This document shows, piece by piece, positions 21,690 to 42,843 of a stretch of 64,000 nt of DNA; positions within the stretch are counted from its first letter, which is position 1; every line of letters starts with the position of its first letter. The position numbers and the translations under genes are program-made. The notes below the pieces were generated by a model. The model was not told where the DNA came from, searched no databases, and saw nothing but the letters and a program-made list of their open reading frames with translations. The stretch comes from Xiphias gladius (taxonomy: Eukaryota; Chordata; Actinopteri; Istiophoriformes; Xiphiidae): positions 16,573,501 to 16,637,500 of the forward strand of contig NC_053413.1 in NCBI RefSeq assembly GCF_016859285.1. The letters run 5' to 3'.

Positions 21690-24600
21690 CTGATATAGAA
21701 ATCACGTTAGGACAACCACTTGTGACAAAAATAGGACTAGCAATGTCTGTGAAACAGACGAAAAGACTTTTTCAAAAATCGTAGCCAGCTCTACCCTTCA
21801 GTGCTTCACATTGGTGTGCAAACTAATTAAAGTACATAAATGTGAAACAAGAAATCCAGCGAAAAAAGATTCAAAAATCATCAATCACCAGCTATGAAGA
21901 TTTTAAATCTCTAAAACTGTAAAGCTCAAGTTAAATGAACTCTGCAGTGTATTAAGTCAAGAAAATCAATTTCTCTCACACTTTATCCCTGACGCCTGAT
22001 TCTCTCCACAATACAAATGGTATTAAGAATGGAGTGAGCCGGTGTCCCTAAATGTAAATGGACAGCCTACGTCAGCAGGGGTCAAGTGTTTGGGGTGGGG
22101 GCTTGGCATTGCTTGGGCTATGAGACATTTGAGAGCCTTTAAGTGCTAAGCCCACCACCGTCATTCGCCTGTTGAGTGTCAAAATGGTCCATGTACACAG
22201 TACTTCTTCAGCGTGTAAGACAAGTGGGTCAATGTTCATTCATTTTTAAAGTTTTTCCTTTTAAAATGACAATGACATTAAGTCGTTGTAACAGGTGGAA
22301 ATGTCTGGTCCACATTCTCGAGTGGACTGCACAGGTGCCCATAAAGGAGAAGGGTAAAGATGGAGTTAACAGGTGGGTTTTTTTAAGCAGAAGAAGAGAT
22401 TTATGAGATCATTTCAAAATAGAAGCTGTTTTGACAATTTAAATGAAATGATTCAAATCAATGTCATGGCACTGAAGAGACTAAAAGGACTGGTTACTTG
22501 GCACGGCTGTATGTGGTTCTGTCTGTGTACAACTGTGACTGAGAAGCATGTTGCAATGGATCTTCCCTCCTTATCCTCTGCCTCTAACTTGCACCCAGTG
22601 TCAGGGGATATGTGAGGAACCCTGTGGTTCCTGGCTATGGGGATATACAGTAAGATGTTTGGCCCTTCTGCCGATGGGTGACACTGATAATTTATACGAT
22701 GCCTACTCACTGACAAAAACATCCACTGATAACCTCACTTAAGAAAGTAAGGGATCAATTTTAATTTAGCTCCCGTAATATGATCGTAATCCGTGTTCTG
22801 TAATCCTGTAAATCAAAATATTATTTACTCTAACAACAGACGTGTTTATGTCAACCCACCGGGTACAAACACTGAAAAAAAATTCTGCTGTCAAAATTAT
22901 TCAAAGTTTAAATAACCAGACGCTGAAACATTCTTGCCGCTGATTAATGAAGCTATTTCCTGACAAGTTTGCCTCCACAAACTTCACAAACTCATTTTGC
23001 CCCCATAATGTCACAGATGATAGAGCCAAGGAGGAATCCAGCTTTGCTCAAGCCACCATGAAATACTTTTGACAACAGAAGCACAGACTGCAAACTGAGC
23101 CACAGTGACCCAGGCCAAACCCGCCTCACTCCGATGGCTCAAGCCAAAATCTGGGCTCATGGTTGCAGGGACCAAGGAGGGATGTGAACTTGGCATATAG
23201 ATATTGGAATCGAGTGGGGTAAGGTGAGGGAAGGGAAGGGAAGGGAAGGAGTTCACCTGTCAGCTCATATTTCATGACGAGTCATCACACCAGTTTGCAT
23301 AATATTCTCTCTCTTATTTAGACAATAACCAAGTTGCGTTGTGCAAAACCTTGTGTCATTTTCCTACACCAGTGAGGCTTGTGAGAGCCAACCGAACCAC
23401 TGCATTTCCCTGTATTTTTAGTTTCATCTGGGCTCACTCGCGTAAGATGGCTATGGCAGAAAGAAGTGACTCTGACGGGTCAGAAACAGATGGGACTGGA
23501 ACCAACCATCAATCATTCAGGGAGAGACAGGGACGCTCACACCTGTCTCTGGATGCCAACAGATGACAGACAACGTAGGTCATTTGCAGCATGTTGTGTC
23601 AATTTGAGGGGCATAGACAGTCAACTTTCTTATGCAGTGGTGTGCATGGAACAGACAATCTGGATTTTTTTCCACAGAAGCAGCAAGAAGTTAGGTGTTT
23701 CTTTACAAATGGTAAAAGAGAGAAAAATAAATGTAACCGTTATTTTACTGCACAATAAAGGTTAGCATGCATGACTGCAATGGACCTATCGCATTATATC
23801 TCGCACTGCTTAGAGGTAGAGGGGCACTTTAAGGTTCATAAACCCTGCGGACAATATAAACAGGCCTTAGGACTCTGAAGACTATGACATAAAGCAAATA
23901 TCGAGTTAACTTTACAGTGAAACTAACGCCAAAGAAAGTAACAGCATCATGACCGATGCTCAAAGTCTTCTCTCACCTTCTCTGCCAAACCCGAGCATGT
24001 GTACACATAGCCCGAGCACACAAGGTGGCAGCTGAGAAATCACTGCCATGTCTAGTGGTGCATGATTAAAATGTTGTTTAGTTAATGTGACAGCAAAATT
24101 ATCAAGATGTTTGGAGACATTGTCAACTGCGTGAATGGTCGGAAAGGCTGTGTAAAATAAGATGAGTAACTGTGTGTTTGTGGGTGTGTGTGCGTCCTGG
24201 TTGACCTTGTAGTTTGAAGTTGAGGACTTCTAGAGTGGAAAGAATTTAAAGGTAAACTGATATACAGCAGAAGGCTTTGCTCCTTCAGGCAGTAAAACTT
24301 CAAACTTTTAAAGTCACCATGTTATCCTTTGTACCTCTAATGATTGTGAAATCAAAATCTTTTTTTACTCTCTTTATCTTTTGTTAAGTGTCTTTGACTA
24401 GCGTATAAATCTGATTTATTATAAAATTTCGGGGCTGCAACTAATGATTGTTTTCATTATTGACTATTTTGCAGATTGTTTAATTGATTTATTGACTAAT
24501 CGAAACGCCTGGCATTTTGGCTTGAAAAAATACCTCAAAATAATTAAATTAATAGATTATTAAAATGGATCAGCTAATTGATTAATTGAGTTGTCATTGT

Positions 24601-25560
24601 AGCTTTAATACATTGTTGTTTATTATAGGTGAATAGATGACCTGATTGTAACATGCATAATTATGAGAACATCTGGAAGTCTTGAACATTCAATAAAGCA
24701 TAATGGTCTTATACGCCTAATAAAGCACATGTTGAGCAGGATGGTTTAACGTCTATATAAAATGATACATACATATGGTACATAAACTGAGAGAAAAAAG
24801 GCAAAAAGGGCACTTAATCAATGTACAAATGTTTTTTTAGTTCGACAGTATCTTCTTTTTTCTGAACAATCCATTCATGTTGAGGGGTATATGGTTGGAT
24901 AGTTTTGACCTGCATGGCCCTCTCTATTAGGCTATTTGTTTGGCATTTGAGAGAAGGTGAACTGATAAAAATGGAGCACCACCTCCCTTACAGAGAACAC
25001 AATGTCCTGGGAAGCACCGGGTCTGTATGCTGTGGCTACTGTCCAGTCACCTCTCCAGTCTCCACTCAAACATCACACAGCCTGCCAGCTCTGGCTATAC
25101 TTTCTCTCGGAAACTTGTGGGCTTAAATGTGTGTGGCAGCCATGAAACTTTACTCCTCGTGCTAATGTCTAAGACGTCTCTTCTGTTCTTTCCCTGTCAT
25201 CTCAAGTTTGCTCTTGGCATGTAAACACGTTATGCTGCTGCACTTTGACAGACTTTTTGGTTTTGTTTATATATGGTGATAGAACTACATTAGAGAACAT
25301 TATGTTGATTCAGTACACTGAATGAGCCTACACACACACAGACATACACACATTCAAACACATGCCTGTCTGTCTTGTGAAATGTGATAAATTTGTATGT
25401 TATCACACGCAAGTTGAAGTAATGTCGCAGTTTTGAGTAATGTTGAGAGATTACACATGATATGCACTTATGCCTTTTGGAACTGGACATGCTCAGAGGA
25501 ACTAAATTATGTGAAACTGTATGTGCCTGGTCCAGTTACTGACAAAGTGATGGAAAGATC
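21690..25560. other. Non-coding stretch upstream of the mylk4 main coding start
   Basis: No recognisable exon was found on either strand. It contains a (GGGAA)n run at 23227-23249 and an interspersed-repeat copy near 24.43-24.61 kb. If the first exon at 29.3 kb is used, this is intron; otherwise it includes the proximal promoter of the long isoform. Confidence 0.5.
24428..24610. repeat. AT-rich interspersed repeat, copy B
   Basis: Starts with 'ggggctgcaactaatgatt', contains 'ttgactaatcgaaa' and closes with 'ttgtcattgtagcttt'. These are the terminal words of the same dispersed family as copy A; the internal part is largely missing. Confidence 0.65.
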
Positions 25561-25718
25561 CACTTTTTTTTTCAGTTCCAATCCAATTCTGGTATCTGAA
25601 TTTGGATATCTGCCGATACCGATACTGATACCAATACCAGAGCTCTTTTTTCTTGAATATTATTATCCTTATTATTAGTAGTAGTAATAATAGCAGGAGT
25701 ATGTTACATGTTACATAC

Positions 25719-25930
25719 TCATGGACCCACATCCCTTCCTGGACGGGTGTCCTCTTCCATGCTCTCTCTGCCACGTGTGAATCCAGCAGCCCACTTTTTC
25801 ACCATGCTGTAAGATGGGGCACCCTTTCCTAGTGTTGCCACCATGTCCTTGTGGACCTCCTTGGCCCCTGAGACTGAGGTAGCAGATGACTGCTTGAAGG
25901 CCGATGTTGTCCATTTTCTCAGACAGTGCT
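25719..25930 (-). pseudogene. Mariner-type transposase N-terminal fragment, frameshifted
   Basis: On the minus strand one frame reads MDNIGLQAVICYLSLRGQ (25914-25861). A different frame continues with EVHKDMVATLGKGAPSYSMV and then KKWAAGFTRGRESMEEDTR. Together these match the helix-turn-helix region of mariner-like transposases, which usually carry 'GAPSYSMVKKWAAEFKRGRES' in one frame. The frame change near 25858 and the lack of a catalytic DDE/DDD region show a dead fragment. It is flanked by a 'gataccgatactgatacc' type repeat at about 25613-25640. Confidence 0.7.
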
Positions 25931-26544
25931 GACTTGCAATTTTCAATAATCCCCGAAACAGAAATACCACAAAATTTATCAACTTCAAACTTTCTGCATA
26001 ATCACTCAGAGTTGATCTGCACGTGCATGTAACGTATGCCACAAACTTATCAATCACCCATCGTACCGCTTTGAAAGGTATTGTTCTGCAAAATAAGACC
26101 TTACCTTTGGTATTTTAATTATATTTTGCTGATAATACTTTAGAAAAAATATGAATGCATTATCTTTACTCGTAATGGGATATTTTTTTAGGGTGGTTTT
26201 GCTACTGCCACTTACTAAAGTAAATGATATGAGTCCATCTTCCACCACTGCTCTCTAGTTTGAACAGCAGGTGGCAATGTTCATCAGCATAAATGATGAA
26301 CAGTGCGACTTCAGAGGTTTGAACGGGGGCTGTTTTCCCTGTAAAGTATGAAAACATCAATAGAAAACATCTCACCCAAGTTCTGCAGCATAATCCACTT
26401 CTACTACAGACGAGTTCTCCTGACCAAAGGTAGAGCAGGAGGTGCATACTAATGTTTGCAAAGGAATGTATGTGCCTGCTCACATTTTAGAGTGTGAGGG
26501 AGCAGAAGATGATTGGCAGGAGTAGTACTAACTTTTGGTGCGTA

Positions 26545-26850
26545 AGGGCTGCAACTAGGGATTTTTTTCATTTTTAATGAAATTGTTTGGTCAATAAATT
26601 GCCCAGTCCAAGCTTGCATGTTGAAATTGTTTGTTTGGTCTGACCAGCAGCTGAAAACCAAAAGGTATTTGGTTTACTGCCAGAGACAACTAAGAAAACC
26701 AACAAATATTCATATCTGAGTAACTGCTTGGATTTGGTGCATTCATGGCATATTTGCTTTAAAAAAATGACGGAAAAAAAAGGTTATTTTCCATCGACCA
26801 CCTAAATAATTGATCACTGAATTTTCTGAGAGATTAAGTGTATTCATTAT
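26545..26850. repeat. AT-rich interspersed repeat, copy C
   Basis: Starts 'agggctgcaactaggg' and contains 'ttgtttggtctgaccagcag' and a GATCACTGAATTTTCTGAGAG segment like the family's terminal region. It is strongly diverged. Confidence 0.55.
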
Positions 26851-27277
26851 TGAAATGGTTTAAGTGAGGATGACACATTGAATATTATGTAACTGGGGAA
26901 GCAGAGTAGTTTTGAAAAGAGCTGCTGTAGTACCTTTATCTCCATTCAGCACAAGTAATCTATCTTGTACTTGAGTAATACTTCAACTTCAATGCCTCTA
27001 TTTGAGAAAGATATTCCGAGAAGCACTATTATTATCAGTATGGAAATGTAAGCAGCACTTTACATTGAGGATGTCCTATAGGGTATTAAAGGTTAGTGAC
27101 AGAATGCAAAGAAAGCCTAGTCACATACTTGTGGATCTCCTACAGTAAATGTCAGTGTGGATCTCCTAAATGCCAAGAGAGGAATGGAAACAAGAGGGGG
27201 TGAGAGGGCTTCATCTTGTCTCTGAGGCATACTACCTCAGCATTGAAGATAACTATAGAATGTGTTTATTTAACTAT

Positions 27278-27316
27278 ATATTTATACATATATATAGTAT
27301 ATATATGTATAAATAT
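27278..27316. repeat. Perfect 19-bp AT-rich inverted repeat
   Basis: Positions 27278-27296 (ATATTTATACATATATATA) are the exact reverse complement of 27298-27316, separated by one base. It could extrude as a cruciform. There is no coding context. Confidence 0.9.
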
Positions 27317-29335
27317 GCATTTTACAATTTAAAACAGGTAAAGTGACACTGGTTCATATCTTATGGTTTGAACGAAACAACTAACCCATGAAATGCAGAT
27401 ATTAAAGGGTAATGAAACACTTAAAACAATCGGGCAAAAAGCTCTTTGCACTGATCTGTTAGAAGTTGAGGTTTCAAGCTTTTCCAACCACATGCACCGT
27501 GACAGTGAGGTCACCATTAAAGCATAATGCTGCACTGAAAGCAGCCGTGTAAAATGTTTACTCTCTAGATGGCAGCAAAAGCAGGATTGTGAGCCCTCAG
27601 TGTGCGTGTCATGCTGTACCACTAGAGCTCACTGTACCTTCACAGCAGATTCTCTACACTCTGCGCTCATAAACACCACCAACCCTTTAGCTCATGTTCC
27701 ATCCTTCCTGCTGCTATCCACAACATAGCGAAGCACACATGCATCAGAACTACCAGTCTCACCTTTCACTTAGATACTGACAGTCACATTACTGCTGAAA
27801 GGACGATCCCCATATGTTGAGCTAACTAATTCAATTAGATGTGACATTTAACGGGAGGATAACGTGGGAAAAGTAAGGGGAAGAGTAAGCGCTTAAGTGC
27901 ACAAATAAAATGTACTTTAAAGGCAACACAAAGATGGCTTCATACGCAGGTCATGAAGCTAAATGCTTATGGTTTTTTAGACAAAATAGAAATATATAAT
28001 GGGACGCCATAAGTAGACAAGAAATTTAAAAGAAAAGAACTATGTACGGAGTAATGTAACAGTCATCTCATAACCATACCTGGTATAAGTATAATACGAG
28101 ATGAACACACTGTACCTGTCTAATAAACCCATTTAAGTACAGAAATGTACTGATATTAAAAGTTCTTTAAAATTAACATATAAGTTAATCACGGGACGAG
28201 CTCGTTTGTGGTCTGAGGGTACAGTAATCAAAGCACTATGATTAAACAGGAAACCCATCTCCATTAGTTGCCAGCATTATCCCTGTCATAAGAAATGGCC
28301 GAGAGCCTACTCTTCGTGAAACCTGGTGCAACACTACATCACAACAGCACCAAGCCTGTGTTCCCTGCTGGCAACTCATTTGTTCTGTTTAAGAGGACTT
28401 GTGAGTTGGATATCACTCACAGAATTCAAGCAATTGGTGTGAATCTGTAATAATTCATGTATCTGAAGCATCAGGGCCTTTTCCAAGGTACCTAAGAAAA
28501 TAGATATTAGCCAAGGACACTTATATCTGATAACATCACTGTAGAGATACCGTACATGTTTCAAGAAATGTCATGTTTCTGTTCTATTAACCACGACATA
28601 TCATTACATATCTGAAGATTGTCCAAAAAATTGTTGACAAGATTTGTAGTATTAGTGAATGATCAAGGCATCTGTCTGGTATTCACACAACTATCCATGG
28701 TTGTTTCATAGGAAAAGCAAACAGAACATCACATACAATAATGAGTTTCTGCAGTACAGTCAAATTTGTATGCAATGTACCTATGAATGACAGTGAAGAC
28801 TTAAATTCCAACCTACATATAATAATCATATGAAAATGGTGACATGACACAAAGATGTGTTCCTCTAAAAGCGTCAACTTTTGAAGCGGTAGACCTACCA
28901 TCCTACAGGCAACTTATGCAGGTGTGAGTGAAGAATTCAAGAAAAGTCCTGACACAACTGAGCTTTTGATCTGATACGTATTCTCTCCGTTGGACTTGTA
29001 ATAATAAAATTAAGTGGATTTTCAGTGGACTAATGTAGAATAGAGTACAACTTTATTGTCCTAAAAATTGTCTTTGGCCCATCTGGCAGTTAATTCAAAC
29101 ATTAAAACATATTCAGACTCCATGATAACACTGATGATATGAAAGATAGTTTTGGGAAGTCTCAGTCCATAAACCACATTATGAGGAAGTGAAATTGTGA
29201 AACTGATACATCAACAGCTACCATTGCTACAAGGTTAATATTATTGTTACGTTCCTTTTAAAGAAAAAAAACGTGTTAGTGATCCTCAGCTTATGTTTGA
29301 GTACTATTCAGCAAGTCAAACGTCCTTGTGTATAC

Positions 29336-29473
29336 CTGAGTGGCAGGTGGGGTAGGTGCTCTGTGCCTCCTGCTGTAGCAGAGTAAATCAGATAGCCTGC
29401 ACCAGAGGTATGAGGCAACCAAACACAAGCTGTTAACTAACCAAATGTCCCAGCCCGTGACGAATTTCTCCAT
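29336..29473 (-). CDS. Candidate alternative first coding exon (hydrophobic N-terminus) of mylk4
   Basis: The ATG at 29473 is in a perfect vertebrate context (GCCATGG). The 46 codons end in a phase-0 donor, CAG followed by GTATAC, at 29335. The peptide starts MEKFVTGWDIWLVNSLCLVA, stays hydrophobic to about residue 25, then has a basic Ser-Arg-Arg-His-Arg cluster and a Pro/Thr-rich tail: the pattern of a signal anchor followed by a cytosolic stop-transfer. The next minus-strand acceptor that fits is mylk4 exon 2 (18447), which is also phase 0, so an in-frame join is possible. Joining to the 21.7 kb exon instead would create an immediate TGA. Upstream in-frame ATG: 29494. A stand-alone micropeptide, or a chance frame, remain alternatives. 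Confidence 0.5.
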
Positions 29474-29499
29474 GGCTTTCTCTTTACTCCTCATCCTTC

Positions 29500-32280
29500 T
29501 TCTGTAGTCTCACTTTTCCTAGCTTTAACTAAAAAGGACCCTTTGGAGCTCAGGGAGAAGAGTCTCAAGTGTAGGGTTAGAGGAGATGAGAGCTCCTTCA
29601 CAGGGTAAGGACCGCCCAAACGTTAATACTACACTATCCTCCACAGCCTCTGTTAATTCCCCCCCTCACCAGCACTTAGAGCCAAAGGACGGGAAGTTTG
29701 TCCTCGTGACAAAAGAGTGACAGGTGCCAGCAAAGGGTGCTTGAGAGACATGTTCTTTCTCACCTCCCATCTTCACTAGAGGCTTTTTTTCTATCTCCTT
29801 TTCTCCCATATTCCTCACTGTGAATAAACTATGTGAACCACAATCTACCAAAGGCAAGATTAATCTCCAATGCAGCATTGACATTGAAAACTGAGAGAAT
29901 TGTGATAGGGAATCTAGTCTCCCTGTCAACACAGACACTTGGATGTGGTGTAAATAAATAGCCTGTGCTATTGGATTACTGCTGCAAATGTCACACCAAC
30001 TATTATGTGTGGGCTTGCACTAAGTGATCTCAGCAATGGCAATTTTATACCAACTTTTATTGTTTGCAAACCTGGATTACAGCACCCAGTGTAAACACAA
30101 CCGTAATTCAAATACAGTATTATCATTAACTGCCAATCCAAATGAACATAGAACAGGTATTAAATGAGGGCAAAACAGGATAAGTGTGTGTACAATTGAA
30201 CACTTTTTGAGTGAAACCCATATGGCCAGAAGGCCAAGAATGCAACATCTGGCCAACATTGGCCAGTCACAGCTATGTGCAGCATGTCTGGAAACTTCCC
30301 CAGCGTCCTCTGGCTCCACCACCGACTCTGCCAAATGAGCTCACTTTTGGATTGGAGCTGTGGTCTCACTGCTCAAATGAATCTCTCAGCTGCCATGGAG
30401 GAAAAAATAAGCAAAGCAATATCTCACAATGCTTTACAGAACTTAAGTTTCACCTACAACATGTGATTAATTGAATCCCAGACTACATGTTTTACACTAT
30501 TTTTGGCACTTCTTGGCCATCACATGTGACAATTGATAAAACTGACATATCCAAAGCTCCAAAGCTATTTTGGCACTAATGCAGTGTGCTGAGTAGGCGC
30601 TACATATGGTGTCATATTTTACCACTTCATAATTTGGTAAACAATATGGTGTTTATTTTTGACTGTCTGGGTAAAGCCATATTGAATAACCATTAAAAAT
30701 AAACGTCAAAGCCACATCAGTCTTTTAAATCTTGACAATAAAAAGTTCACTAGTGGTGTAGTCTCTGTTTATAATTGGAGCAAATTAGTGAATGAACCAT
30801 TATATTGTTACAGCATTTCTATTATTTAAAAATGCATTAGCACCCACTGCTGGTGCTCATGCAGACTCAAAAGGTTGATTCAAAAAGCATATCACTGTTG
30901 TTCTCCTTCAAATAGGTTAACTAAACAAGGAATTCATGATCTACTTTGAAACCAGTGGTTCTAACTTCAATTTACTAGAAGCAGCGCATTGTTTTCACCT
31001 TCTCTAAGTAGGGGAACAAGGCCAGCTTGGTCGTGTTTCAGCTGTTGGCACACTGATGAACGGACTTCATCTTGGCCACTCTCCCTGAGGGGGACACCGC
31101 CAGCCCTTTCGTTCGGAGCTCTCTCTCAGTCGTCCTGGCCTGTTTGACCTCTCTGTTGTGTTTTGCTTAACTGAATCTTTGGTCTGAGCAGAGGAGAGAA
31201 AGACTGAGGAAGGCTGCAGTAAAACTCTTATTGAATTTGTAAAAAATGGAGGCATCAAATAATTTCAGACTTTTGTTTTTTGATCATACTCAATATATTT
31301 TTTCCTTACTTTAAATTATAAATCACTTATAATATTGTACAACTGTATCCTTTGTAGGATGGTGGACCTTGATGGTATTGCAAATTTCTGAAGTAGTTCA
31401 ACAAGTCATACTTTGCCAGTATATATTCAGCCAGAGCCAAAGTAATGCTTTGTACTACTTTGATTGGACAAACCAGCTGACACACAGTAATCATGGAGCA
31501 TTCGGGCCCTCTGCAGTTCTGGGGCCCTGGGACATGTTCCCCACTTTTTCAGGTTGGAAATCCAGCCATGCTAATTACATAAAAATTAATAAATCGCATT
31601 AATTTTTTATTTACTGTCTGGTTAATTTTTTAATGCTGTGTTGTGTTTTATCCATGCCTGTTTCCACCTCTCACTTAGGTGAAATAAATATCCATCAATG
31701 AACTTTGTTTTTATAAACATATGAACTAAAGCTGCAATGATTCATTAATTAGTCAACCAACAGACAATATTGGGCTAATAGAAATAATCATTAGCCCTAA
31801 TAAAAACCCAGAAGTCCTCCATACTGGTGGTTTAAGTGTGTAGCCTGGTTGTTTCCGTACCTAGATGTTTGCTGCATTCACGTACCATAGAACCTACGGG
31901 AAAATAAATTGACCCTGGCCCACACTGAAGTTTTGAAAAAAACGGTTATGGTCATATTTGAGTGACAACGTTAGCTTTACTCACCATCTTAACGGTTTAA
32001 CTAAGATTCAATCAACACTTAACTTTAAAACGTCTGTTATTTTTTGGTTAGCGTTTGTGCCGCAAACACACCATGGACCAGAAAAGTCCTCATGTCGGAC
32101 CGTCCCGTCAGCACGTAAACGCCCAAAGACAGGAACGAAATCAAAGTAGGTCCACTAAAAAAGTTAAACTAACATAATCTTAGAATAAACGTCACTTTTA
32201 GCTTAAAAACGGGGGGAAGTCACAGCTGGGACCAACATTTAGGCGAAAACTGGTTTCTAACAGTTAATCTCAAAACAGTG
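29500..32280. other. Intergenic region between mylk4 and wrnip1
   Basis: No convincing exons. Short frames on both strands near 30.1-30.5 kb lack recognisable similarity. A short copy of the AT-rich interspersed family (31731-31800, 'aaagctgcaatgattcatt') is present. This head-to-head spacer should hold the promoters of both genes. Confidence 0.5.
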
Positions 32281-32283
32281 TTT

Positions 32284-32293
32284 GGTCACGTGG
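32284..32293. promoter_or_regulatory. Palindromic E-box (CACGTG) close to wrnip1 start
   Basis: GGTCACGTGG lies 31 bases upstream of the wrnip1 ATG. CACGTG is the core site for USF/MAX/TFE-type bHLH factors, and its promoter-proximal position makes it a plausible control site. Function is inferred only. Confidence 0.4.
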
Positions 32294-32324
32294 TTAAAGG
32301 TCAAAAGTTTCACGGGGAATCAAC

Positions 32325-40325
<8,001 letters not shown>

Positions 40326-40924
40326 GATTCTCTTGTAAGGCTTTACGCCACATAATGTATAGTCTGAAACCAAGGCTGCTGAATGAAAATAATCTTTTGA
40401 CATGAACTTTACTAGGGTATATGTTTTGATGTAACTGCTGATCCAAATTCACACTTGCAGTTGGGGCTTTTGACATGTTCATGTTCATGTTCAAATTTTC
40501 ATCACAGCCATTTACATTCACATGTTCTGTCGTGCAAATGTATATACCGTTTTACTTTGGTCAATTGTTTTTGATTATAAAGGATACACAAACCATTTAT
40601 AGTTTCATTTACTTTTCAATATGCTCATAATAAAGTCCTTAATTTGTTAAAAATAGCAAAAAACATACAGTTAATCTACACAACATGCCTTTGTGTTTCC
40701 ATTATAAATACTTAAATGTTTACTATGTAAAATATGTGTATGTTTGGGTTCATCTTTGTCCTGCCCCTGTAAAAATGTCATACATTGTTGAAAATCATTA
40801 AAATGTTTTTTTTTTTTTTTAAAGTCATGAATACAGTCCCTTTTTGATGAAATACAAGACAAGTACATGGAAATTTCTTAATACTGTTTATTGTTCAGTC
40901 ACTTCATCAGTTATGGAAACGTCT

Positions 40925-42804
40925 TCAGTTTTGGGCCATGGTCTGCAAGGAAATAACACAAGATTAAGTTTGTACATTTCACAAAGAGGCTACAGTATAT
41001 TTACTGTATGTCTTCATGTAAAGTGATTGTGCAAAGGGACATTTAAGTGGTTTCCCTCACCTCACTGATCCAGGGGATGAAAGCGGCCAGGCGGGTAAAG
41101 ACTGTGGGCTTTCGAGGGGTATTACATCCACGTCCATCCACAAAACTAGTCACTCCTTCCACATACCATCTACCGTCTCTGCCCTTGCAGTTCAGAGGGC
41201 CACCAGAGTCACCCTGGAAGATGATAGCAGATATTGGAGAATTGGAGAAAATGGTATCGTTTGTGTCACACAAAGCATGGAGTTGCATTGTTGTTCCTTA
41301 CATGGCATGCTGACTTGCCCCCTCCTCCTGCACAGACCATTGTTGTCTTCGCTGAGCTGCCCCACCAGTCATTTTGACTGCAGATACTATGATCCACCAC
41401 AGGAAGGAGGGCCTGCTGTAGTGTAGTTGCCGGGGGACCTCCAGCTAAAGAGAAATTGACACACTCATTGTAACAACAGTTGAACCACTAAATAATATTT
41501 GATGCATCTCTACAGATCCCAGAGCAGTGAAATATTTTGCTTTACACAAGGGTACACTACACCCAACATGAGCCGGGTGTTAGCAGACTTGGCAGCAGGT
41601 CTTACAGATGAGACGACCCCAGCCTGTGACATAACAGGGCTGGTTGTGGGCAAGGGTAGAGCCACGCTGCGGCAGGCAAGCCGGCTGAACCTTATCATTG
41701 ATAACAGCACTCTTCTCCAGCTTAAGCAGGGCAATATCATTCCTGTGTAACAGAATGAAACACGAATAATTAACCATGTCAGTAATTATGTTTTCTCAAT
41801 AGCTTAATAGAGTTTTCTTAACTTTGTAGAGCGCCTGTTTCCTCTACACGTTTAGGTGCATTAATTTATGTTTGACAAAACGTCTATTTACTTAGCTACT
41901 CCTCAACAGAAACTCAGGGTAAGCACTTTTTTCAAGGACATATTTATTGTGTTTCTTAATAATCCACCACAGATCTAGAGTGCCGGACTGAATATGTTGA
42001 GAAAGGATGATAACCTACCCACAAGACACACAGTTGTCATTCCATTTGGGATGGATGAACATTTTTTTCACCATAATGGACTGTTCAGGTCCCTCCTCCT
42101 TGTTCATATCATGCTCAGCAAGAACTACCCTGTATGTGTGGAATCTGGATTGGAAAAAATAGCTTCCATGAGTTTTAGAAATGAATATCAATGACATTAC
42201 CATTACATAACCCAGATTTTAATCAGGAAATATTATGTGACCATCGCAAGGAAAAACAACCTAGTTTAGTTCAGGGTCCTCAAATGCCATTTATTTTAGT
42301 TTTTTAAACAACTGTTTATCATGAGATGTAAAATTTTCCTCACGTGATGCAGTGTGCAGCAGTCAGGACCCAGTCAGGTGCAATAAGTGTTCCTCCACAG
42401 GTGGGGAAGAAAGACTCCAAAGAAACCTACACATAAAAAGAAAACGGAATGGCTTAAGCAGCATGTGAATCAAATGGGAAAATGTTTGAGAAAAGGAAAA
42501 GCGTTTGCATTGACTCACCTGCCATGGCCAGCTGTAGGGACGGGCTTCGTCCCCATTCACCACACGGCCGGTGTTTGGCTGGTAACTGGGTACACCACAC
42601 CCAGACACTTCAACACAGTGAGACGCAGAAACAAGACAAGTTGAATAAGAGTAAGAAGGTCCCCAAAAAGTATATGGCTTTCTCTCAAATCGAGATATAT
42701 GCGTGCTTCATATTAATTTTAGTAACTCCCACCAAAAAATACAATGTGTTTAACATGAACTAACCAGTTGTGACAAGCAAGAGGAGGACAAATGCCAGTT
42801 CCAT
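40925..42804 (-). CDS. ela3l: Pancreatic elastase-3 / proproteinase E-like serine protease
   Basis: Secreted S1 (chymotrypsin-family) digestive protease zymogen. Eight exons in transcript order: 42804-42765, 42607-42519, 42426-42344, 42144-42019, 41742-41606, 41444-41302, 41213-41061, 40942-40925. All junctions are GT-AG and the phases close to exactly 262 residues. The signal peptide is [13 protein letters not shown]; activation after R28 would release [15 protein letters not shown]. The triad is H68 (TAAHC), D115 (GNDIALL) and S209 (GDSGGPL). Chymotrypsin position 189 reads Ser (SACHGDS), and positions 216/226 appear to be Val and Thr, which fits elastase-type rather than trypsin specificity. 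[10 protein letters not shown] and NDWWGS are typical of elastase 3/CELA3. It lacks CTRC-like features. Minus-strand AATAAA at 40892-40887. The paralogue is uncertain; the family is not. Confidence 0.92.
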
Positions 42805-42843
42805 CTGTTATTGATCCAGAAGAGCCGTTTTATCATGCAGAGC

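Noticed and set aside
30077-30474. Overlapping open frames on both strands
   Set aside because: No family similarity, no splice-site support, and frames on both strands are equally open.
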